A stretch of 64,000 bases of DNA from Boesenbergia rotunda (lineage: Eukaryota; Streptophyta; Magnoliopsida; Zingiberales; Zingiberaceae): contig JAGFNQ010005178.1 of the NCBI GenBank assembly GCA_024364735.1, positions 229,662-293,661 of the forward strand. Reading direction: 5' to 3'. The position numbers were made by a program, and so were the translations under genes. Below the pieces are notes generated by a model. That model saw nothing but the letters and a program-made list of their open reading frames with translations, made no database searches and had not been told where the DNA came from. Of this stretch, positions 11,308-23,057 are shown in pieces. Positions within the stretch are counted from its first letter, which is position 1; every line of letters starts with the position of its first letter.

Positions 11308-13731
11308 ATGTCTTCAAATGAACAGTTAGAGATCAAATTTTTGATGGAGTTAAAAGGTTTGTTTAAGCTGAAGGAGTGCCAACAAAGGACAAATGCTTAT
11401 CCATCTACTTACCAGCAAACGTGTCAACAATTTCAGCAGCAGAAACAAGATTTTCAGCAGTCCTATTCAGATTTTCAACAACCAGATTATCAATTTCAGC
11501 AACGGCAGCCACAATCTCAGCCTTTTCAAGAATTTCAGCAGCCCTATTTAGATTTTCAGCAAAGCCAACATTTCAATCAACCACCACGGCAATTTCAACC
11601 ACTATTTCAGAATTTTCAGCAAGGGTACAATCTAAATTTTCAACAAGATTTTCAACCATTTCAGCAACCACAACAGCAGTTTCAGCAGAATTTCCAATAT
11701 TTCCCACAACCATTCAATTATGATCAGCAAGGATGGCCACATTCATAGCAAATTTATCAGCCACCATTCCAGAATTTTCAGCAAGATTTTCCATCTTCAC
11801 AGCCCCAGAATTTTCAACCTTTCAACCAACACTTTTAGCAAGTAGATCAGCTATTTTAGAGTCATAATTTTCAGCAACCTCCACCAAGTTGTGAAACTGA
11901 TTTTCAACAACTTCAGCAGCCCAATTATTCATTTGATCAACCCCAACTATTTGATTTTCAGAATTCACAGCCTACTCATGATTTTCAGCAACCTTATGCT
12001 ATATTTCAAGACCCACCGGAGTATCCACTCACTTTGGAGTCACTTCTCACTCAATTACAGCAACATCAAGAGAGGAGTTTTCAGCAGTTGAGCACTCAGA
12101 TTAGCACTCAGATTAGTGCTTAGCTTCAGCAGCAATTTGAGAAGGATTTTCCGCAATGCAACGCTCCATTTCAGCAGCATCAGGAAGGCTATGGACAGTT
12201 TCAGAGTAGGACTGATGCTTCTAGTCAGAACATAGAGCAACCAATTGGACAGATATCCTCCACCATTAGTCAGATGCAGACTGCAGGGACCAGGATCGAT
12301 GCTCAGAGAGGATATTCTAGTTCGGATGACCAGGAGGAGGTGTTAGCTACAGGGGAGGCTGAAGATTTGAAGACTGTATCTGACTCATTTTTTGTTGCAG
12401 ATAATTCTATAGGTGTAGGGGATTGCACTAAGCCCCAGGGACCACCTATATTGATTGAGATGCCTTCAGAGGATAGGTTTAAGAGTGTAGGGGATTGCAC
12501 TGAGCCCCAGGGACCACTCATACCTACTGGACAGTCATTATCTATAGAGGCAGTGGAGGAGATTGATAGTAAAGCTTGTGATAGTCTTGAATTTGATTCT
12601 GAAGCTCTACAGGACCCTTCTAGTTTTTTATTTTGTGATCCATCTAGTCTTTTATTGTGTGAAGACATAGTTGATGTAGGTCCTAACTTTTCTAATATGG
12701 TTGTTGCAGATATTGTTGATGAAGCATGCGTTGCGGATAAATCCACAGGTGTAGAGGATTGCACTGAGCCCCATGGACCACCAACATTGCTTGATATATT
12801 AAAAGATTCAGAGGATAAGTCTGAAAGTGTAGGTACTTGCATGGTGGAAGCAAGAACCCAAGAATCACCTTTCTTAGTTGAATGCCCACCAGAACCAGAA
12901 CCAGAAGTGGAGCATGTACCTGACCAGGGGGAGGTCATAGCTACATCCATTCTTATAGAACCTCCAGGTATTCTTCAGCATGATCAGGTAAGTATTTCTC
13001 CTATGTCTTTGGAAAATTTTAGGGAGGTATCTAGAATTGAGTGAGAAGCATGACTTGATACATCATTTGTGGAAAATAATTGTGAAAATTTGATAGAGGT
13101 ACCCAAAATTGATTCTGTTCATTGTAATGAATGTATGGACACACACCTAGCATTGGTTTTGTTTGTTGTGATGATATTCTTGACACATCCTTTGTAGAGA
13201 CTATTTGTGAAAAACTTGTAGAGGTACCTAGTGTTGATCTTATTGGTTGTGATAAATTTCTTGATACATCTTTTATAGAAAATGTTTGTGAAAAATTCAT
13301 AGAGGTACCCAAAATGGATTTCATTGGATGTGATGCATATCTGGATACATTTCATATAGAAACTGATTGTATTTCATTTCATTCTTACCCTGCACGCATG
13401 AGGGAGGTATTGCATGGTATTGCAAGGTCTCGTAGGATTCTCGAGTGGGTGTTACAACTAAATAGACTCCAACCTCCTGGAAGGACTTCCAAAAAGCATC
13501 AAGAGGGAGGAGTTGCTCTTATCTTGACTTGTAGTACTTCACCTCTTAAGTGGATTTTTTACCTGAATCATCTCCAACCACCGGAACCTACTTATGTAAA
13601 GTTGAAGTGTGGCGGAGCAGTGCACTATGACAGTGATCATGTGAGGAATGCTCCCTTGACTACCCAGACCCTACCACTACCTGGATGGATGCTACTCTTT
13701 AACCGACTCCAACCGCCAGGAATAAAAGGGA
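11308..13731 (+). pseudogene. family-N protein, copy 1 (broken)
   Basis: Unknown function. From ATG 11308 one frame runs to 13044, interrupted by four TAG codons (11746, 11836, 11857, 12121), each where glutamine is expected. Domains in order: an FQQ-rich low-complexity region (11370-12070); a Q-rich helix-like part; an acidic middle with three GV.DCTEP(Q/H)GPP-type motifs; ARTQESPFLVECPPEPEPE; EPPGILQHDQVSISP. The frame is then disturbed by two TGA codons and a deletion (13030-13130) and resumes at 13131. The 27-residue repeats and a C-terminus with LEWVLQLNRLQPPG, LKWIFYLNHLQPPE and LPGWMLLFNRLQPPG follow. It ends right after IKGS, where the Copia LTR begins at 13735. No gag, protease, integrase or RT is seen. 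Confidence 0.75.
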
Positions 13732-13734
13732 GTT

Positions 13735-15257
13735 TGTTGGTGCAAGTTGCATCAATGATGTTCTCTTCTAAGTGTTTTAAATGTTTGACAATACACTTAA
13801 GTCAGTAATACATTAAACAGACAAAGGGGACAAAAGGAGAAGTAACCTAAGTGGAAGATAAGTTCTAGTTTACCTAGGCACTAAGACCTGGTGAGTGAAG
13901 CTGGACACTAAGACCTGCTCGGAAGGTGGGCACGAAGTCTTGGTCGAGGACTGGGCTCTAAGTCCTGGCAAAAGGCTGGGCACCGAAGACCTGCTCGGAA
14001 GGTGGGCACTAAGTCCTGGTTGAGGATTGGGCAAGAAGACCTGGCCGAGGGTTGGGCACCGAAGACCTGGTTCGGGGAATTGGGCACGAAGACCTGGACG
14101 AGGGTTGGGCACGTAAGTCCTGGACCTAGGGTTTGGGCACGGAGTCTTGGTCCGAGGGACTGAGCAACTTAGCTGAGCGATGACTAAGGACAGAAGTAGA
14201 GACGGGTAGGGGTTCGGGCGTCTCGAGGTTCGGAAGTATCGGAAGCTAAGCAACAATCCACCCGAAGGATTGTATGGCAACCGTCTCCTGAAAGGAGTAG
14301 GTGGAAGGCGCGTTTCCGGGGGTGAGAACTTACGCCGGTTCGACCTAGGGTTTCATGGAGATCCGAAGTCCGAACCAAGTCCTTAAGGCTAATATTATAT
14401 GTATATGTGCTTTGTGTTTTTTATCTTGCAGGTACCAAGATTAGGAAGACAAAGCAAAGAAAAAAACAAGGGCTGGAGGCCTTGAAGTAGGGGCGCCCCC
14501 CATTGTGGGGGCGCCCAAGCCAAAGGTGAAAATGCAGGATAAGTGAAGCAGGCAGAATAGGCTTCAAGTAGGGCGCTTGGGAGGTCCGGGGCGCCCGGGT
14601 TCAAAGCTATATTTGTTGTTTCAAGTCTGAAACACAGATAAGCCTCATGAGGGCACCTGGGAGATCCGGGGCACCCTGGTCAAAGGTTTTATTAGCTACG
14701 GCGAGGTCAGCATGGGGATAAGGTTTGACCGAGTTCATAGGGGCGCCCCCCAGGAGTGCTATAAAAGGGGCCTCGACCCCTCTGCTTCAACCACAACTGC
14801 TGTAAGCCATTCTGATCATTCTGACCGACGACAACGCGCTAAAGAGAGACTTTACGACCAGGGAGGCTCCAGGAGGAAGTACGTGGCACTTCGGAGGTCC
14901 AGATAGGTCGAGTTTCAATCTTGTTTGTTCGGTTTGATTTTATTGTTCCGCATTCAATTCATTTATCTTTTTTATTGTAATCTTCCACTGTAAGACGGGT
15001 TTCTCCGCCTCCGAAAAGTTCGGAAAGGAGACCAATAGTGGACAGGCGTTCCCGTGCATATGCCTTGGATGTACTGACCCTGGGGGGTCGGGAACTAAGT
15101 AAAAATCCCACGTGCAATCTGTTTGGTTTTTTTTTTCGTTCTGTTTATTTTCCGCTACACTAATGCTCTGAGTCTAGAACGAAGATTCGAAATAGGTTTT
15201 ACGAAGTTTTTAACGGTCGATATTCACCCCCCCCTCTATCACGGCACCGGTCCTACA
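13735..15257 (+). mobile_element. Copia 5' LTR, 1523 bp
   Basis: Begins TGTTGGTGCAAGTTGC and ends GGTCCTACA, followed two bases later by a tRNA-Met PBS. U3 holds tandem units around GGGCACTAAGTCCTGG (13880-14160), GGGGCGCCC blocks (14488-14750) and a TATA box (TATAAAAGG, 14760-14768). Homologous to 19197-20748, with scattered substitutions and indels. Confidence 0.9.
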
Positions 15258-15259
15258 AT

Positions 15260-15271
15260 TGGTATCAGAGC
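15260..15271 (+). other. primer binding site, initiator tRNA-Met type
   Basis: TGGTATCAGAGC, two bases after the LTR end. Confidence 0.92.
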
Positions 15272-15392
15272 GAGCCGCTCTTCACGGACTAACCGCCGAC
15301 GGAGAACGACGCCAGGTGTTGAGGGGAGGCCCAGGGGTGAATCAGGTACATTTTATTTTAATAATTAAGTTCCATATTATTTGTTTCACGTG

Positions 15393-16437
15393 CAGGGAGA
15401 GAGGGCACTACAAAAATCAGTGCCCTACTCGTAAGACTCGATCTACACCACCGGCGGCAAAGGGGGCACTAGCTCCAGGAGTCCGGAAAAACAAAGATCA
15501 TGTACGATGCTTCAAATGCGAGAAGTACGGACACTACAAGAACAAATGTCCGACAAAGGTACATAAAATTTACGTTCCGAAAATGTTCAAAATTCCTGCA
15601 ATGTCTTTTAACAATTTAGATAATTTCCCGGATAAATTAGATTTACTGCATAGTAAAATTAATATTTTGCATGACAAATTAGAAAATGCAGACATGACTA
15701 AAATATCAAAAATTAATTATTTAATTCAGAATATTAATTCAGTAATTTCTAAAATAAATTATCATAACTTTAATACTGATAATGTTAATCCTAATAATTT
15801 TATTTCTGATAATTTTAAACTTAATTCTGATTCTGATAACTTTAACTCAAATAATGTTAATTCTGATAATTCTAATTCAGATAAATTTAATCCTAAGGAT
15901 AAATCTGAATTCAAAAGTCTTAAGGATAATTCTAAATTTGAAAATCCTTTAGATAATTATGAATTCAAAGTTGAAAATCCGTTGTATAACTATGCATTCG
16001 AGATTACAAATCTTAAGAATAATCCAGAAATTAATTCTGAAAATCTTAAGGATAATCTAGAAATTAATTCTGAAAATCTCAAAGATAATCTAGAGATTAA
16101 TGTTGAATTTCTTGAAAATATTGAAGATGTATCTGAGGATAATTCTGAGGATAATATTGAAGATAAAATTCTCCTAGATAATAACTTAATCATAGATAAT
16201 CATGAAAACTATTACAAAACCTTAACTAGTGGCCCAAATTACTCCTCTTATTTTGAGGATACTAAAAGATGTATTGATGAGGATGAGGAGGATATGAAAC
16301 TATCTAAGATTAGTGCCATAGTTAATAAAAATTACAAAAATTCAAATAAATCAAAATTATTAGAAAAACTTGAAAAGATAGATAAAGATGAAAAAGAAAT
16401 TTTTGGATTAATAAAAATGATGAATTTAAACCCATAA
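15393..16437 (+). CDS. Asn/Asp-rich double zinc-knuckle protein (gag remnant)
   Basis: Open frame, without an ATG before the zinc knuckles, that reads into two CX2CX4HX4C knuckles (CFTCRERGHYKNQC and CFKCEKYGHYKNKC). After these comes an Asn/Asp/Lys/Glu-rich tail of about 290 residues with repeats of ENLKDNLEINS (33 bp at the DNA level) and NSDN-type runs. It ends EKEIFGLIKMMNLNP. The knuckles are the nucleic-acid binding part of Copia gag, but the capsid domain, protease, integrase and RT are absent. An upstream CAG|GTACAT...GTGCAG|GG (about 15344-15394) looks like an intron or deletion scar. It may be the only product of a non-autonomous element, or debris. Confidence 0.55.
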
Positions 16438-16439
16438 TT

Positions 16440-16930
16440 ATTAATTAATCATTTCAACCTTAATTATTCAAATCTTAATTAATTCAAATTAATTCAAATA
16501 AACTCAAATTAATTCAAATAAACTCAAATTAATTCAAATAAACTCAAATTAATTCAAATAAATTCAAATAAACTCAACTTAATTCAAATAAATTCAAATA
16601 AACTCAACTTAATTCAAATAAATTCAAATAAACTTCAATTAATTCAAATAAATTCAAAGAAATTCAATTTAATTCAAAATTAACTCAAATAAATTCAATT
16701 AACTCAAATTAATTGAAATAAATTCAATTCAAATTCAAATTAAATCCTAATTAAATTAAATTCAAATTAAATCCTAATTAAATTAAATTCAAATTAAATC
16801 CTTATTAAACTAAATTCAAATTAAATCCAAACTAAATTAAATTCAACTTAAATTAAACTCAAATTCAATTAAATTCAAATTAATTCAATTAATTAATAAT
16901 TTAATCTTAATTCAAATTCAATTAATTCAA
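16440..16930. repeat. AT-rich ~20-bp tandem repeat (AATTCAAATAAACTC)
   Basis: Imperfect tandem units of AATTCAAATAAACTCAAATT, grading into TTAAATTCAAATTAAATCC units. Non-coding, directly after the zinc-knuckle frame. Confidence 0.85.
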
Positions 16931-19182
16931 CATCAATTAATTAATTAATCGTTAATCAATATAATCTCCAATTAATCTTTAAATATGTTAAACTTAACTA
17001 AAATAAAAATTTACCCAAACTGTACCAATTAAAATTAATAACATTAAATATGTCAAAGTTGGTTGACATATTCGCGGGTTCACATGACACGTATCAAATC
17101 GGGAATTTGATACATCATTAGAAACTTAAATAAAATGATTTGACTTATTTGAGTCATGCATAATTGCCATGTCACGCATTTGCTATTTCTTTTAAATATA
17201 TGGCATGTCATTCATATTTAAATTTTATGCATATATTAGAACGGCTATATGAAAATGAATAATTGAAACTTGATCAACCTAGTATTGGGTGGCCGTGAGA
17301 TGATAGTACGTTAGGGAAGTCTCTTCTAATAAGGTCAAGTATACACTACATGGTCTCTTTAGACTGGTGAAACTAGCCGAAGCTACCGATCCAAGACCCA
17401 AACTAGTTAGACCAGAATTTTTCAAAAAGTAATTTTGAAAATGAAATTTCATTAAAAGGCTTTGTCAAGGAAAGGGTTGATGATCCAATAAGGCTACGAC
17501 CAAAGAAGGCTTAGTGCCTCGCCAAGACCTAGAAGTCAATTTTTGAAATTCAAATTCAAGTTACTTCTTGTCAAATTCAAATCTAACACAAACTTCAATT
17601 AAATCTTAGAATTAATAATAAATTAAGAAAAATGATTCAAGCATCTCACAATACACCTATAAGGCAACCATGCTTGTTGTATTGATACACCTAAAATGGG
17701 TGAGATGTTAAGGACTAATGAATTGAAAAATATTTTTCAAAATTGATTTTCAAAATCATTAGAATATTTTCCTAAAAATATATTTTCAAAATAGTGCTTC
17801 AACATAATAATGTTTTTATGGAATTCATGTTTGTCTGATTGATTATACATATTATACATTTTTCAAAAGAATATGTTTTCAAAAATTGTTTGACTCACTC
17901 AATTAGGCACAAGCCTCTTAGGATAACACTAAAGTTCCTTAAGACACTTAGATAGAGTCAAACGATGTTGGGTACAGGGGGAGTATTTTCACTCTTTTAA
18001 AATTTTTTTTAAAAAGACTTTTCGAAAACTGTCTCTTAATTTCTATCACATATGTTTTCAAAAAGGCTCATAGTATTTTTTTTCTTTCCAAATTATGGTT
18101 TCAAAATTTATCTACCTGAAAATTATCATGCATTTGATTCTGATAAACCCTAAAGACACAGAGGAAGGTCCACTTCATGATCAACAAGGTTTCCTAGGAT
18201 GTGTCAAATTTAGGGGGAGTCTAAATCAAATAAAGATTTTTTGATAAGTTTTTTTTGGCAATTATTTGTTGTGAATTATTAAATAATTCTTGTGGTCTGA
18301 ACTAAACCCTAAAGACTCAGAGGAAGAGTACTTGTGGTCAACAAGCTTCCCAGGACTGAGTCAAGTTTAGGGGGAGGTTAAATTAAAAGAGTTATTTAAT
18401 AACATGTTCTCTTAAACTATATCCTCAAAATTTTGCTAAAAACATAAGTATTCTTTCGAAATACTAACCTTTTTTCCTTAAAAATACTAGTATTTTCAAA
18501 AATTCATCTGGTTTTGATCAGTTTGAAAAAAAAAATTATATTTACTTGAGTTTGAAAATTTTCCAGGACACTTAATAAAATGTCCTTGTAGTTAACAAGG
18601 TTTCCTAGGATTGTGTCAGACTGGAAAAGAAACCTAGTCAAGTAAAATATTATATTTTCAAAATGTATAATACTTTTCAAAAATTACTTATATTTTTCAA
18701 AGTCTCATCTTTTTCAAAAATAGTTAGTAGTTGCAAAATATGTATAACATTTTTCAGAAAAACTTTTATTTTTCAAAATATCTTTCAAAATTGCATCATA
18801 TCTTTCAAAGTACTTGCACCTTTCAAAACTCACAGTATTCTTTCAAAAATACAGTATTTTCTCAAAAATTGCAATATTGTTTAAGTTTTCTAAGATCAAA
18901 ATAAGTAAGTACTGAGTTTTATGCTATGCCTTCAAAAATTTATACTAAGTATTTTCAAAAAAAGAACCAAATATTCTCATTGTTGGCGCAAGTATTTCTG
19001 TTGATTTTTTTGATGTATGACAAAGGGGGAGAGGTGTGCGAATGAAAGTTAGAAATTTTTTCTTATTTTTCCCAGTGAATCAAAAATATATTTTCAAAAC
19101 TAAGGTCATTTTTTTTAGTTTGATCCCAAGGATAGTAAGTTAGCCCCTTCAACCAATCTAACTTAAGTTATTGTCAAACATC
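16931..19182 (+). other. non-coding internal region of Copia element
   Basis: About 2.2 kb without a coding frame. Scattered AGGGGGAG motifs (near 17980, 18215, 18372) resemble internal polypurine tracts. This is where pol would be in an autonomous element, so the element is internally deleted. Confidence 0.65.
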
Positions 19183-19195
19183 AAAAAGGAGGAGA
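19183..19195 (+). other. polypurine tract
   Basis: AAAAAGGAGGAGA immediately before the 3' LTR start TGTTGGTGC. Confidence 0.85.
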
Positions 19196-19196
19196 T

Positions 19197-20748
19197 TGTT
19201 GGTGCAAGTTGCATCAATGATGTTCTCTTCTAAATGTTTTAATGTTTGACAATACACTTAAGTCAGTGATACATTAAACAGACAAAGGGGACCAAAGGAG
19301 AAGTAACCTAAGTGGAAGATAAGTCCTAGTTTACCTAGGCACTAAGACCTGGTGAGTGAAGCTGGGCACTAAGACCTGCTCGGAAGGTGGGAACGAAGTC
19401 CTGGTCGAGGACTGGGCACTAAGTCCTGGCAAAAGGCTGGGCACCGAAGACCTGCTCGGAAGGTGGGCACTAAGTCCTAGTCGAGGACTGGGCAAGAAGA
19501 CTTGGCCGAGGGATGGGCACCGAAGACCTGGTTTGGGGAATTGGGCACGAAGACCTGGCCGAGGGTTGGGCACCTAAGTCCTGGACCTATGGTTTGGGCA
19601 CGGAGTCTTGGTCCGAGGGACTGAGCAACTTAGCTGAGCGATGACTAAGGACAGAAGTAGAGACGGGTCGGGGTTCGGGCGTCTCGAGGTTCGGAAGTAT
19701 CGGAAGCTAAGCAAAAGTCCACCTGAAGGACTGGGTGGCAACCGTCTCCTGAAAGGAGTAGGTGGAAGGCGCGTTCTCGGGGGTGAGAACTTGCGCCGGT
19801 TCGACCTAGGGTTTCGTGGAGATCCGAGGTCCGAACCAAGTCCTTAAGACTAATATTATATGTATATGTGCTTTATATTTTTGTATCTTGCAGGTACCAA
19901 GATTAGGAAGACAAAGCAAGGAAAAAAACAAGGGCTGGAGGCCTTGAAGCAGGGCACCCCCATCAGTGGGGGCACCCCCATTGATGGGGGCGCCCATGCC
20001 AAACGTGAAAAATGCAGGATAAGTGAAGCAGGCAGAATAGGCTTCAAGCAGGGCTCCCAGGAGGTCCGGGGCGCCCGGGTTCAAAGCTGTATTTGCTGTT
20101 TCGAGTCCGAAACATAGATAAGCCTTCATGAGGGTGCCCGGGAGGTCCGGGACACCCTGGTCAAAGGTTTTATCAGCTACGGAGAGGTCGATGCGGGGAT
20201 AAGGTTTGACCGAGTTCATAGGGGCGCCCCTGACGTCCAGGGCGCCCCCAGGAGTGCTATAAAAGGGGCTTCGACCCCTCTGCTTCAGACACAACTTCCA
20301 AGTGCCATTCTGATCACTCTGACCGACAGCAACGCGCTAAAGATGAGGCTCTACGACCGGGAGGCTCCAGGAGGAAGTGCGCGACACTTCGGAGGTCCAT
20401 ATCGGCCGAGTTTCAGATCTTGTTTGTTCGGTTTGATTTTATTGTTCCGCATTCAATTTATTTATCTTTTGATTGTAATCATGCACTGTAAGTCAGGTTT
20501 CTCTGCCTCCGAAAAGTCCAGAAAGGAGACCAATAGTGGACGGGCGTTCCCGTGCATAGGCCTTAGATGTACTGGCCCTGGGGGGTCGGGAACCAAGTAA
20601 AAATCCCGCGTGCAATCTGTATTGGTTGTTGTTTTCTTCGTTCTGTTTATTTTCCGCTGTACTAACGCTCTGAGTAGATCAAAAGTTTTACGAAGGTTTT
20701 CACGGTCGATATTCACCCCCCTCCTCTATCGACGGCATCGGTCCTACA
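19197..20748 (+). mobile_element. Copia 3' LTR, 1552 bp
   Basis: Homologue of 13735-15257 with the same TGTTGGTGCAAG start and GGTCCTACA end. It carries an extra GGGGCGCC repeat before the TATA box. Five bases left of the 5' LTR and right of this LTR (AAAAC) do not match. The left flank is family-N sequence and the right flank is Gypsy gag. The element lacks a TSD. Confidence 0.9.
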
Positions 20749-21540
20749 AAAACAAGCCTGAACCTGTTCGCACTGAAGCAGCAGGCCTGAAGGAGTCTAT
20801 CCGAGCCTACATCAAGAGGTTCAATGGGGTGGCACTAGACGTGCCGACCGCTACACTCAAGGTGTTGATCAGTGCCTTCTCCCAAAGACTACAAGAGGGA
20901 GACTTCTTCCGCTCAACTGATCAGGAAGCCGCCAAAGGACTTCAACATCCTGCTAGGAAAGGTTGTCAAGTACATTAACGTGGAGGAAGCGTAGGGCGCT
21001 CGGAAAAAGGAGTCGGCCACCACGCCGACCCCAAACCCCGCTCAAACCAACCGAACCCCGAGCGGGCCCATCCGAAGCCCATGGGGAGCAATCGACCGGG
21101 TGGGAATGGTGCGCCGACACGTGCAGCAAGTGGCTCAGGGGTGCCTGTCGACCCGCTAGATTCCGTATTGTGCTTATCATCAGAGCAACACGCACAACAC
21201 AGAGGAGTGTTGATAGGCTGGTCGAGGTCGGGCCCCTGTCGCACGAGGACGAGGGCGTCAAACCTCCCCAGGACGTGGCTCAAGTCAGGGAGGTCCGACA
21301 ACCGCCCTACAGCCGAGGAACCTAGACGGAATCCCCCGGCTGCTCCCAACTTGTTCTCACCAGAGGAGCGAATTGAGCCCGACAAAATGGATGAGGAGCA
21401 GGCCAATCGGCAGAATATCGTCCGAGGAGGAGTGCACGTGATCTCGGGCGGGCCGACCGGAGGGGACTCCAACCGAGCCCGGAAGGCACATGTTCGTCGA
21501 CTGGAGATCCACCAGGTCGGCACTAGTGTTGTACAAGCAC
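20749..21540 (+). pseudogene. Gypsy (Tat-like) gag relic
   Basis: Retrotransposon gag: GLKESIRAYIKRFNGVALDV and LISAFSQRLQEGDFFRS, then a frameshift to KYINVEEA, and further on a zinc-ribbon-like CAYHQSNTHNTEECL piece. Several frame changes. The N-terminus is missing because the Copia LTR ends at 20748. It continues into protease and RT in the same orientation. Confidence 0.8.
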
Positions 21541-21559
21541 AAGGGCCCTAGATCAACTT

Positions 21560-21900
21560 CGGGCCGCAAGATCTACATGGACTGGAGGTCCTACACGATG
21601 GTGCCCTAGTCATCACCGCCGTGATCGCCAACTACTAGGTCCACCGAATCACCGTGGACACGGGTAGCTCGGTCAACATACTCTACAAGAAAGCTGTCGA
21701 CCAGCTACAGATCGAGCCATCCTAGCTGGAGTTGGTGGCCACCCCCCTATTCGGATTCACTAGGAACCAGGTGCATCCAATTGGGCAGATTCGCCTGGCC
21801 ATTTCCTTAGGCGAAGAGCCACTGAAGTGAACCAGATGGTCCATTTTCCTGGTAGTAGATGCTCCCTCGGCCTACAATGCGATCTTGGGTTGACCGACTC
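21560..21900 (+). pseudogene. Gypsy aspartic protease relic
   Basis: Reads HDGALVITAVIANY, stop, VHRITVDTGSSVNILYKKAV, with the catalytic DTG at 21657-21665, then GFTRNQVHPIGQIRLAISLG and VVDAPSAYNAILG. At least four in-frame stops. Sequence type agrees with Tat/Retand-like Gypsy elements. Confidence 0.8.
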
Positions 21901-21992
21901 TCAACGAGTTTCGAGCGGTCACCTCGACCTTTTACCTCAAAATCAAGTTCTCAGTTGGTGACAAGGTCGGGGAGGTTAGAGGAGATCAGAGG

Positions 21993-23057
21993 GTGGCCCG
22001 CCGATGCTACGTGGATGATGTTTGGACTGAAAGTCAGAAGGCTCAGCGCACATCCACTAGCTGCAATATGGTACAATATTCTCCTTGGGCCGAGCTGCAT
22101 GAAGACAAGGAGGAGGTACAACTACTTCCCGACCGGGAGGAAGCCCGAGTCAAGATAGCCATCAGGATGCTGAGCGAACTGAAGGAGTCATTGCTGGAAT
22201 GCCTGACCAGGAACCAGGATATGTTCGCCTGGTCAGTAAGGGAATTGAAGGGTGTCCGACCAGAGGTGGCTGAGCACCACCTACATGTGTACCCCAATGC
22301 TCGACCAGTTAAGCAGAGGAAGAGGGATTTCAGCACGAAACAGAATAAAGTCATCCGAGCTGATATCGAGAAGTTATTGGAGGCCGGCCACATCCGAGAG
22401 GTCCAATTTCTGACCTGGCTAGCTAATGTGGTCCTGGTGGCTAAGCCCGACAACAAGTGGGGAGTTTGCATTGACTTCCGGGACCTCAACCGGGCCTGCC
22501 CAAAGGATTCTTATCCTTTGCCCCAGATCGACCAGATGGTCGACTCGACAGCAGGCAGTGAACTCATCTCTATGTTGGACGCTTATCAGGGTTATCACCA
22601 GGTGCCCTTGGCAGTCGAGGATCAGGAGAAAGTCATCTTCATCACAGCTGACGGCACGTATTGTTACACGGTAATGTCGTTCGGACTGAAGAACGCTGGA
22701 GCCACCTACCAGCGAATGATGAACAAGGTCTTCCATTGGCAGATCGGCCGGAACATCAAGGTGTATGTGGATGACATATTGATTAAGTCGAGCCGGGCAG
22801 CGGACCTGGTGTCGAATGTGGAGGAGACCTGTCAGACTTTGCGCAGGTATGGGCTCAAACTGAACCCGACCAAGTGTCTTTTTGAGGCTCGGAGTGGAAA
22901 ATTCCCCGGATACATAGTCACCGAGAGGGGCATCGAGGCCAATCCGAGCAAGGTCAGGGCCCTTCTCGGCATGCCCCTACCGAGGAACCTCCGAGAGGCA
23001 CAGAGGCTCACTAGGCGAATCATATCCCTATCCCGCTTCATCTCCCGATCCGCCGAG
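21993..23057 (+). pseudogene. Gypsy reverse transcriptase, interrupted
   Basis: Intact frame of 355 codons covering the RT domain: ADIEKLLEAGHIREVQF, PDNKWGVCIDFRDLNRACPK, YPLPQIDQMVD, DAYQGYHQVPL, MSFGLKNAGATYQRMMNKVF, the active site YVDD (22764-22775) and SGKFPGYIVTERGIEANPSK. It stops at FISRSAE, where a family-N solo LTR is inserted. The same protein resumes at 24523 (EQGLPFFKTLRRATKFQWD). Lineage: Gypsy, Tat-like by motif style. It lacks neighbours needed for activity, so it is a relic. Confidence 0.9.
23053..23057. repeat. target site duplication CCGAG (left)
   Basis: CCGAG directly before the solo LTR. The second copy is at 24523-24527. Confidence 0.92.

Noticed and set aside
15259..15392. 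Coding start of the zinc-knuckle frame at the PBS
   Set aside because: The frame there opens only from a TTG inside the primer binding site and reads non-coding leader sequence; no ATG precedes the knuckles.
20953..21551. Several overlapping 100-180 codon frames on both strands
   Set aside because: They overlap a GC-rich decayed Gypsy gag on the plus strand, which explains the lack of stops.
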